Source: Sitta carolinensis (taxonomy: Eukaryota; Chordata; Aves; Passeriformes; Sittidae). Taken from it: a DNA stretch of 64,000 bases. Shown here piece by piece: positions 53,241 to 64,000 of this stretch; the first letter of the stretch is position 1, and every line of letters begins with the position of its first letter. Location of the stretch: NCBI GenBank assembly GCA_032173965.1, contig JAVUNC010000006.1, positions 34,629,870-34,693,869 on the forward strand, in the 5' to 3' direction. Both the position numbers and the translations under genes were made by a program. Below the pieces are notes generated by a model. The model worked only from the letters and a program-made list of their open reading frames with translations. It was not told where the DNA came from and ran no database searches.

Positions 53241-56200
53241 TTACCTTCCACTTTATTCAAGCATTACGGTCCATCAGTCTGACTTGTACTGCATTACTGT
53301 TTTGTGATAGTACAAGCAAGCAATCCTAATTACCACTAAAAAATCCCATGGTATTCAAACACACACACTGTCTGAATGGAGAGTCCCATCTATATACAAT
53401 ATTCTTTCTTCACTTAAGTTTTACACCATCAAATGTTACAATTCTAAGTTGGAGACAGCAACATCCACATGACCATACAACTCATGGGAATCAATGCAGC
53501 CTTGTGACTTTTTCTTTAATATTCAAGAATAGTCCCCTAGAAAAAGTAGAGCTGCCAATGTCAGACAGCAGTTCTAGCAAGTCAGTTCAAGAATCTCCTA
53601 TAGAATATAATGCATCTTTTGTCCCATGACCCAAAGTAAGAGCAAACTATAGATTACGATGTAAGAAAAACTATACATTCTTTCCAAGGACTAAGCAAAA
53701 GCCACTGCCTTTTAAATGAAAGAACAGAGGAGTTAAACAAACAAGGTCCATGCTAAAGGACTGCATGAAAGAAAATCCACTTTGAACTTCTCTTTCCTAT
53801 ACCATGTAAGTAAGATATTTTGATAAGTCTTGACTAAAACCAGGCTACAGCATTTTGTAGAGTTTAGCCTTGAGGTAACAAGTAATAAGTTCAAAACAAA
53901 CCAATGTAAACATGTAAGATTATTTTTAAAAGCTCGAACATCTAAGAATTTGAAAATGACTGCAAAAAGTTCATAATTACTTAGACAAAATGCAACGATC
54001 ACGTTGTATAGCCTTACTTCCAGTGAATTTGAATCACCCAGGGATTGGTAGAAATTTCATGTAAAAACTCAAATAACCATACTTTTCTTTGTAGTGGAAA
54101 GAATATGAAATATGCCAGGGATTCTACAGCTCACAAACAGGAGCTGTATAAGTGGTGGTGGTGGTGCCATGAGATTTTTTTCATAGCTCACAGCAGTCAG
54201 GTTGCAGTTGGTAGAAGGGTCTGGGTGGACATTTAAATTGTCAGCATGTATTTTAATATGTCAGCATGAGATTTGATTGCCCAGACATCCCATGAGTTTC
54301 TCTTGTCCTATTCATCACTTATGGAAGAAATGTGGAACAGCAGAGAAGGTTTCTCTGCTGTATTGTGAGATGGTTTTATGCTACAACAAACTTCACATGC
54401 CTGATCAACAGCATCAAAAATAAAAAGCTGCTGCCTGGCACCATCTGAGTTGGACAGTTGTGAAACCCTTGCTATCAAAAAGCACAGTGTAAAACACAAC
54501 TTACTTCAGCCTCTACCTAACAAAGTATGGACATTTTTCATCTGGCTTTTTTTCTTCCCCCTGTTATCCATCATTTCCTTCAACCTGGCAATGTTTTTGT
54601 TTCTGCTTAACTTCTTCTACACACCATGTCCTGTTATTTCTTCAGCATCTTTCTTTTCCAGTGTTTTGCTTCCTTGTTCTACAACTTTGCTTTTCTCTGT
54701 CTTGTTCTTCCTCAGTACTCAGCAATTAAATTTTCCTTTCCTCTGAAAGACTCTGATGCTGACCTCCAATGCTGCTTGACTCCAGCAGTTCATCCCAAAA
54801 TGGTCTTATTTGTCTGTCAGAATTTAACCTATAAAGATCTTCCATTCAGGAAATATTCATCTAAGAATTCATCTAAATAAAGACATTTAGTTTTCCTCAA
54901 AACACCCTGGAGTAAGCATCTAGTTTGTGGAATACATTCTTTAGCAAGGCTCTCTGAGGAGATTCACATGCTTTTAAAAATAACTCATGTATCTATCTTC
55001 ACACAAAAATTGAAGTAAGTCACACACTTTGTCTGCTTCGATCATTTCCTGAATGTTGACAGCTCTCATTGCTGTTTCCAAAAAACAAACCAGCAGGATC
55101 TTGCCTAAAATAATTTTGCCTGACTTGTACATTTTCCTCAGCCATATTCTATTATTTCAGAATTTTTCCCTCTGCAGCTTTAATTTGCTCTTTGACTGCT
55201 GCTTACAACAATAAATTTTGAAATGTTAACAAATACATATCTCAATTGGAAAAGATTGTTTTTGTACTTTTAAAACTTTAAGTGCTGATATGGCTTCCAT
55301 CAGTGCCTTAGGATCACGCATTGAAAAAGCAGTCACTGGGAAGAATGGGAAAAGGAAGCTTAATAGCTTTTAAAATATTGCCTTCTGGTTATTGAGGGTT
55401 TTCTCCCTAAACACAAAGCAGATTGCAGGCTATAAAAAAAAGAGATCACATAAGATAAAGGTAAGAATTGCTAGCACTATTGAAGTGGGAATTCAGTTCT
55501 GAAAATCACATGCATAATGCCTGGCTGCTCTCTAAACCAGATTCAGTTTATACACCCAGCCCCAGATTCAACTACAAAACTGTACTTCACTCCAGTGAGT
55601 ACTCACCATCAAATACAGCATTTCAGAATCTGAAATACTGCTGTTAATTGACTGAGTTTGGTTATCTAGATATAATTGCAGGATTTGATAGCACTAGGTA
55701 GGCAATTACAGATAAGTTTTCAGTTTAATAGCATCTGTTATATTTCTCTGAGCTTGTATTTCTAAAATCTGACTGAGCCAGTACCATATCCAACAAACCT
55801 CTAAAAAGATTTAAGTATTTCACAAATTTTTATACTATTTTACAGGTCAAGCTCAATTTATCTTAGTATCTTATCAGACAAGCTGTGAGGAAGAACAATT
55901 TACTTAAGAGGCTTTCCATTAATCACTTCAAAGATTTTTCAAACAAACCAATTACAGGAACATGCTTCCCAGAACTTTATGCTTTTTGGTAACTGCACTC
56001 ACTACAAGTTTTACCTGTTAAAGATGTACTTTATCTCAGCCTCTGGAAAGGAATCCCCAGCAGCTGAACAAGCAAGTTGAAAAAGAGAGCGTAGATATAG
56101 GAGGTGAGAAATAGAGATGGTGATGGAAAGGGAAATGTAGTTCAAACACAGGACAATCTTTCTTATAAACATTATTTTTTACTCAATAGAAGCTTGTGAT

Positions 56201-56512
56201 CTAATGCCAGCATCAGCTGATTTTTTCCCTAAACACTAAAACTGTAAATGATAACAGCTGTTGCTATATTGAGAACAACCATTCAACATATTTCTGAGAG
56301 TCTGTATTAGCAAACCAGGCCAAGACCCAACCTCAAAGCATAATTCTGGAAGCATTTTTTAAATAAGACAAAAACTGGCAGTCAGCTGATAGCAAGTGAG
56401 GAACGATCCACTTCCAAATTTGTATTCAGCAGAAAATAGAAGGCACAAACTGCAGAGCTAGAGGAGCTCTTAAGATAAGTGACATTAAGTGTGTGCTATG
56501 CAAATTCACCAG

Positions 56513-56669
56513 GGTAGTGTGGCCGAGTAGTCCCAGGTACTGGATTAAGGCTCCAATCTCTTCTGGGACATGGGTTCAACTTCCATCAATGCCAGGGATA
56601 TTTTAATGGTTGGATCATACGATCTTAAATGTCTTTTTCCAGCCTAAATGATTCTGTGATTCTACGATA
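56513..56669 (+). mobile_element. tRNA-Leu-headed SINE-like element with CR1 3' tail
   Basis: 56513-56594 (82 nt) is a tRNA-Leu(AAG) relative. It has an acceptor stem GGTAGTG pairing with CAATGCC (one wobble, one mismatch), a box A-like TGGCCGAGTAGT, anticodon stem-loop TGGA-TTAAGGC-TCCA, a long variable arm, and a T arm ATGGG-TTCAACT-TCCAT. Directly joined, 56595-56669 is a CR1 3' end (ggttggatcatacgatctta ... atgattctgtgattctacga), alignable with the CR1 tail at about 39583-39632. This is the structure of a Pol III-transcribed SINE mobilised by CR1 reverse transcriptase. Box B (GGTTCAACTTC) is decayed, and most differences from a Leu tRNA look like CpG transitions, so the copy is old. Alternatively it is a one-off template-switch chimera. 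Confidence 0.85.
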
Positions 56670-57463
56670 CTAAGTCTTAACTTCTACCAGAATACGCATA
56701 GTGAACTTTGTGATAAAACTGCATGAAATAACCTAAAGAAACAGAACTCTCAGAAACTGACAGTATTAAATCAGCATTCTTACAGCTAGAGCATGGTGAG
56801 TCCCTTGAGGCCTAGGAAAGCTCAGTTATGTTTCAAAGCACTTCATATAGTTTATACCTTGCATAACTTTAGTTGTAAACAAACTTTTCTCTTTCAAAAA
56901 AATGCAGTCTATTCCCAGTTCTCTGTTATCTTCACTTAAAACTACTCTGCCACATAGCATTCTAAAACCACAATGAACCAGTGTGACAAGCAGACTAAAT
57001 TATCAAAGCACTTTTTATGCAGAGTTAACTGCAGGGCATATGCATAAGAAATTAAAAAATTAAGCAGTGCATCTTGAACATCAGATGACTGCAAGTACAT
57101 AAGCACAGTATCTTTATTTGTCTGACTACCACCTTGTTACCAAGTCTCTGTAGGCACTTACTTCTCAGCAAAGAAAGAAAAGCAGCTGCAGTGTCTCTCT
57201 CTGCTTTGCTCCCACATACACCTTATCATGTGACTAATCAGGTGACTTGTTCTCTTCTGTTACCAGTCTTCACAATTAATTATCAGCATGTAAGAAACTG
57301 GGAGAAAAAGAACTAAGGATTCTCTTCCAAAATGTGTACTGTTACATATTCTCGCAGGTTTTAAATGAGTTCAATTAAGTTGTGATCTGAGAGGCCTGAA
57401 ATTCAAACATAGGACTCTTGTGCCCACTGACAGGTTTTAGTATAGCCATCTAAAAGCTGTAGA

Positions 57464-57495
57464 AATTATAGAAAGCATAGGAGCTTTCTATAATT
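57464..57495. repeat. Perfect 13-bp inverted repeat
   Basis: AATTATAGAAAGC, loop ATAGGA, GCTTTCTATAATT; in a TDP1 intron. Confidence 0.95.
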
Positions 57496-57774
57496 CACAG
57501 AGACAAAAGGTGAGGGCTGTAAAGAAAAAGAATTGTATTTACACCACGGTTAGCTAACCTGTTACACACCACTTCATATAACTACAGCAGGCCAAACAGA
57601 CCCAGTGAGAAGAACCTTGAGAACATTATTGTGTAACAGTTTTATATCTGGATCTGTTCCTCTGGATTCATATTTGCATTCTGAGTACAACCTTTGTCCT
57701 TCTACTTACCACCCTCCCAACCCAAATGATACAGAGGAGAAAAAATGAGAAAAGGGTAAAAGTGATCAGAAAGT

Positions 57775-58030
57775 ATCCCTCTGAGGAACAACTGAGCAGG
57801 CTAAGAACTCTTCAGTCTAAACAAAGACAAAGGTGTATGAAAAGAAAGGTGTTTAAATAATGATTAGGGATCACATGGTTCTTGCATCTTTCAATGCAAG
57901 AGAAAACCTTAAAATAAGTAACTTTCAGAACACTGCTTCATGCAACATTTTAACATTGTGGAACTCAGCCAGAGCAGATTGTGACTGCCAAAAGCCTCCA
58001 GACATTTAAGAGAAGACAAGAGACGCTCAC
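57775..58030 (+). mobile_element. Old CR1-like fragment
   Basis: ctgaggaacaactgagcagg followed by ctcttcagtctaaacaaag resembles the coding segment for [14 protein letters not shown]. Near the end, gactgccaaaagcctccag and acatttaagagaagacaaga resemble a CR1 3' UTR. Strongly diverged. Confidence 0.45.
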
Positions 58031-58539
58031 AGAATAGGCCTCTAAGTCATGAAATATGCAGGGACTAACTACTACATAAATGCCTGCCATTATACTTTTC
58101 TACAAGCATCTGCTTTTGACCACTGAGTTTTGAGATGCTCCTTTGATATGATAAAAGTAAAGCCTTCTACTCCAAGTGGCTATTTTAAAGTAACCAGAGT
58201 GACAAAAAGGGAAAGATCTGGAAACTTGGCTCTACTTCATACTGCACATGGTTTTTCTTACCCAGATCCCAGCCATTTATTCCTATTTTCTATCAAAAAC
58301 TTCATGGACCATCATTCTCCATAAGCTCTGGTTCCAAAAGAAGGTTACCTCAGTATGATTTCTCCACTCACCTTTCTGCCCTTGAATGTGTCCTTCCTAC
58401 TTCTTCCTTGCATTAACCCTCACTTGATCATGTTGAGCTAGTTCATGGTATGACTTTGGAAACATGTCCTGTTTTCTTTTGGCCAGTCTGAGTTGTTTAA
58501 GGGATAAGGAATCCACTGAGCACTGATGCCATTACAACT

Positions 58540-59262
58540 AAAAGAATGAAGAGAGCCAGGAAAGTGTGGTCAATGGCTCTATATCCAGGTGGAGGCTGGT
58601 GACAAGTGATGACCCTCAGTGCTGTCTTGGGACCGGTGCTCTTCAGCACCTTCACCAATAACACAGGCAGCAGGACTGAGTGCTCCCTCAGCAAGCTTGT
58701 CTACGACATCAAGCTGAGTGATGCAGTTGACATACCTGTAGGATGGAATGCCATCCACAGGAAGCTGAACAAGCTCAAGAAATGGGTCCACAAGAACCTC
58801 AATAGCTTCTACAAAATCAAGGTGCTGTACCTTGGTCAGCGTAATCCCAGACAGGAGCACAGCCTGAGAGAAGGCAGTGAGAGCAGCCCTGTGGAGCAGG
58901 ACTTAGGGTACAGGCCAGAGATGACCTGGCAATATGCACTTGCAGCCCAGAAAGCCAATTGTGTCCTGGGCTGCATCCAAAGCAGGGTGGGCAGCAGGGC
59001 AAGGGAGGGGATTCTGCCACTCTGCTCTGCTGAGACCTCACCTGCAGTACTGCCTCCATCTCTGGGATCCCCAGCCTGGACCTGTTAGAGCAAGCCCACA
59101 CACGGGCCACAAAGATCATCAGAGGGCTGGAGCATGCCTCCTACAGAGACATGCTGAGAAAGTTGGGATTATTCAGCCTAGAAAAGAGAAGGCTCCCCAT
59201 TTCAGTCTTCCAGTACTTAGAAAGAGTTTATAAAAAAGTAGACAGAGAGAATCCTGTCTAGA
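58540..59262 (+). mobile_element. CR1 LINE 3' fragment including reverse-transcriptase core
   Basis: Encodes recognisable CR1 RT blocks: VLGPVLFSTFTNN, a decayed TECSLSKLVYDIKLSDAVD, KKWVHKNLNSF, KANCVLGCIQSRVGSRAREG and [14 protein letters not shown]. The catalytic F/YADD has become VYDI, and frameshifts break the ORF. It ends within ORF2 or just past it, without the terminal repeat. Confidence 0.92.
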
Positions 59263-60358
59263 ATGCAAGATTCAGAATAGAATGCAAGCCAAATGTTTCT
59301 CATGGGGGTTTGGAAGAGGGGGTAGTAGTGGGTTTTTGGGGTTTTTCAAGTGAAAAGTTTTCAGATTGGCAAGGTCTTAAAAACAGGTATGATCATTCTT
59401 GGCAAAAAGACTAACTTAAATATTCCTGATTTTCTACCTATTTGAAGTATACACAGAAAAGCCAGAGCTAGAACAAGAATACTCAAATTACATTACATGA
59501 CTGTATGACTGTGCCATCTGGTGACCAGTTATGTTCAAAGAAAACCCACCATTTACTAGGTACAAATATACCAGTACCATAAATTCTTTGCTTGGTCACA
59601 CCTGGAGACAGCCAACTGGAAGCTGGAGTAGTCAACTTCCAAGAACATTAATTTATCCCTTTCAGGTCCGTTGCTGTTAAAAGTAAAATTTTTGCACAAG
59701 TTTCTTTGCCCAATGCTTCATTATTCTGTTATTAATGGTTGTTTACACAAATGGTGCTTCCTTTTTTTAGAGCTCATTGTCATAAAAAATAATGTTTCCA
59801 ACTACAAGAAACTGTAGCATTTGTCTTGTTTCACTCTCTGATAAGAAGGTTTTCTTCCACATAAACCATGCTGGAGAAAAACATCTCTAAGGTTCATGGT
59901 ATCAGAGACCTCACAACTATGCAAACTCATTATAAATGTCAAGAGTGAGATACTTGGTATTAGGAGACAGTCACATGACTGCAAATGCATTTCAGAGAAT
60001 GAGCAAGAACAGCAACTGGTGCAACATTAGGAATAGCTTCTCAAGTTACAATGCACACACCTTACTTCAATGTGAATATGCACTCTAAGCCTAGTTTTAA
60101 AAAGCACAAAAGAAGAGATTTGATCATCTTTTCCAGTAACATTTAGAGTATATGTTAACATTTTTGCCTGACAGTAAGAGGAAAAAAGTTACAGCAATAC
60201 CAAATCTATACTGGCTGTGTAGGAAAACAAGACTCTATGAACACCTCACAATTTTATTTCTTATATTAATTTTCTAATCTGATTGGATTATTCAGTTATG
60301 CTTGTATTCACAAATATTTGCAGATTTTTGTCATATCCCAGGATTTGTACTTGAATTA

Positions 60359-61979
<1,621 letters not shown>

Positions 61980-62087
61980 CTTGTTACTAAGAACCATGCA
62001 ATCTTCTGGAAGTCAGGAGAGAGTCTCATGTATGTCTTAATGTGAGGTATAGCATGAGTTCGACCTGTGACTTCTGCTGACCATTTG
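61980..62087 (-). CDS. TDP1: TDP1 exon with the catalytic His and Lys of the second HKN motif
   Basis: Encodes [20 protein letters not shown] followed by [15 protein letters not shown], plus partial codons at both ends. PHIKTYM carries the His and Lys equivalent to human H493 and K495. H493 is the general acid that resolves the covalent enzyme-DNA intermediate and is the residue altered in the SCAN1 ataxia syndrome. Acceptor gcttttctag and donor ACAAG|gtaaat. Its 108 nt (1 + 35 codons + 2) keep frame with the next exon. Both catalytic residues are intact, so the gene looks functional. Confidence 0.96.
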
Positions 62088-64000
62088 CTAGAAAAGCAAA
62101 AGGAATTCTTTTCATATATGGTTTTATTTTGAGGTCTAAAAAATACCATACTACAGCACCATGATTTCAGGAACACTACTTATTGTGATACTTATTTCTC
62201 CTATAGAAAATCTTAAAATACTATATTTAACTGAACTGTTAACAATTCTACTAGTAGTCAGGAGAGCAGTGTTTTTTTCCTTACAACCAACCCAGAGAGA
62301 TATTCTCCTCAGTGTCAGGTTCTCCTAAAAAGTTCTTTACATTCCTCTGTTCCAGATAGCACTCAAGGAACTAAGTGTGTCTAAACTTCTGGCCAATGTA
62401 TCTTCTTTGAAGACTATCAATGGTAACTGATATGCTGAAAGCTGTTACTGAGTTTGACACCAAACTAAACCTCATGGAATTCCCCAAGTTTATTACAATT
62501 TATTATCCATGACACAGAGGCAGGGAGCAACTGGTAGATTGCTGCTGCTACTCTTCCTCTTCCCCTTTCTGTGCCTCTAAGCTCTGAGAAATTTGAGGGT
62601 TTGAGAGAATAGAGGTCATATCCATGTGTATATAAATAAGCCATTGATGGATTAATACAGCATCAATGTTACAGAACTAAATTCTAAGCAAGCAGTAAAT
62701 ATATGTACATAACAAGGTATGTAGTCATGGCATTAAGAGGCACTTTATGTTCACAGCTGTTAGTCCTCACCCAAATTCAGGAAGAAAGCTCCTTAACACA
62801 CCTTCCTTCACACAGAGACATTTCTATCCCCAGATCTGAAGGAAGACTCTGGCTTCAGTTGTCACAATCCTGTTTCCCTAACTTAGCATTCTCTTCTAAT
62901 AGGCATATCAAAAAGAATCAATTAACTCTGAAAAACTTATGTGCATTGTGTTCCTCTAAAAGCCTGAGCAGACTGACGTGGAAGGGCTGGAATTATTTAC
63001 CTAGGTTGACTTTCAGGACTAACACATACAGTGCGCACTTAAAATTAAGAGGCATTTTATTTCATGGGTGATGACCTAGCTACTTTAACAACCCTATCTC
63101 CCCCAATGAAGGAAAAAAAAAAAAACCTCTGGGAATGGGTCTTGTATTCTTAAAGGGCAAGAGCTGAAAGACTCTGCATGTTTGATACAAACTAGACTTC
63201 TTTGTATTTTGATGCAACCCACAACAAAGTCTGTTTCTATAGGACAGATTAAGATACATATGATACAGAATTAGCTGACTAAACTTGTCTTCCCCTATAA
63301 ACTCCACACTTTCCATACATACAGATTGTAAGGCTGAATCATGACTCTACCACCCTGGTTAATAGCTTTTCTCTCACAACTAACAGTTTAGGCAAGCAGC
63401 TCTAAGTTGAAGGGACAAAAATTATTAGCTAACTCAAATAAAACTGTAAAAATGAAAACCAGGAAAAATAGTAGAACTATTTTTAGGGAATTTAAAATTG
63501 ACTTTCTTTACATTTACCTCACTGCTCTACTCCAGGACAGACTTCTTCCCTCATCACTAACTACAGTTATTCTGAGATTCTATCTCAGTCTACTGCCTTT
63601 TTGCCTCCTTATCTTAAAGACAGATACAAGTAGTGTGCCTTAGCAAGAGTAATACCACTTCTATTTCCTACAGTACTCTCACTGCAGTTTGATTTAATCA
63701 AAAGTGATTGAAACTCCTATTTTAGAAAGGTAAAACCAGAAAGAGGAAGACATTTTTGGCCACATTTTCCCTAGCAGGACAGCACAAACTTGTAAGGATT
63801 AAAAGGGGAAAATGCATGTTAGCACATGCTAGTTTTGGCTGGGATAGAGTTAATTTTATTCATACTGGCTAATATAGGGCTATGTTTGGATTTATGCTGG
63901 AAACAGCACAAACACACAGATATTTCAGCTGTCACTTAGACACAGCCTTTTTTTGCCTCTCACACCACCCCACCAGCAAATAGGCTGGGAGGGGACAAGG
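62088..64000 (-). other. TDP1: TDP1 intron upstream of the 61980 exon (runs past the right edge)
   Basis: No match to the preceding TDP1 exon (the [20 protein letters not shown] region) was found up to 64000, so this intron is at least 1.9 kb. Contents: a short poly(A) near 63110 and an LTR fragment from about 63830. The 122-residue ORF at 62703-63071 has no recognisable domain. Confidence 0.7.
63830..64000 (+). mobile_element. Endogenous retrovirus LTR, partial (continues past the right edge)
   Basis: agttttggctgggatagagt followed by taattttattcatactggct, then ggctatgtttggatttatgc and finally ggctgggaggggacaagg, matches the opening of an LTR family I recall as widespread in birds. The 5' end is near 63830. 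No internal retroviral sequence is visible. Whether it is a solo LTR or part of a provirus cannot be seen here. Confidence 0.65.

Noticed and set aside
56513..56594. Functional tRNA-Leu gene
   Set aside because: Box B and the acceptor stem are decayed, and the 3' side runs directly into CR1 sequence rather than a Pol III T-run terminator. It is a retroposed element.
62703..63071. 122-residue plus-strand ORF upstream of the TDP1 61980 exon
   Set aside because: Does not match the preceding TDP1 exon on either strand and shows no domain.

Overview
The window is vertebrate nuclear DNA, almost certainly from a bird. It has split genes with standard GT/AG borders, long AT-rich introns, a CpG island at a promoter, and many CR1 LINE fragments in both orientations that end in the ATTCTRTG-type 3' repeat typical of avian CR1. 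It also has part of what looks like an avian endogenous-retrovirus LTR at the right edge. No bacterial, phage or CRISPR features were seen.

Two protein-coding genes are supported, both on the minus strand. The first is KCNK13 (THIK-1, a two-pore-domain potassium channel). Only exon 1 is present (35872-36211), inside a CpG island at about 35515-36905. The intron downstream fills 1-35871 and runs off the left edge; exon 2, which should carry the rest of the channel, is not in the window. The second is TDP1 (tyrosyl-DNA phosphodiesterase 1), represented by its last four coding exons: 61980-62087, 60368-60470, 51612-51726 and 40704-40777. The earlier exons lie beyond 64000. These exons carry the second catalytic HxK...N half-motif and the conserved C-terminus. 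The order TDP1 then KCNK13, head to tail on one strand, matches the order I recall on human chromosome 14q32, which supports both calls. The genes do not share a pathway; the link is synteny.

Layout: 1-35.9 kb is KCNK13 intron 1, mostly unique AT-rich DNA with CR1 fragments near 1.9, 4.9, 23.4, 30.4-30.9, 31.8 and probably 34.2 kb, a 107-bp tandem duplication near 20.3 kb and several simple repeats. 35.5-36.9 kb is the CpG-island promoter and exon 1. 36.9-40.3 kb is intergenic and holds a nested pair of oppositely oriented CR1s. 40.3-64 kb is the TDP1 3' end with introns carrying further CR1s, three perfect short hairpins, a chimeric tRNA-Leu/CR1 SINE-like element (56513-56669) and the terminal LTR.

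The item most deserving a second look is the tRNA-Leu(AAG)-headed element with a CR1 3' tail. The next are the perfect 23-bp hairpin at 51213-51265 and the nested CR1 pair between the two genes. Nothing in the window supports a wholly new biological system.
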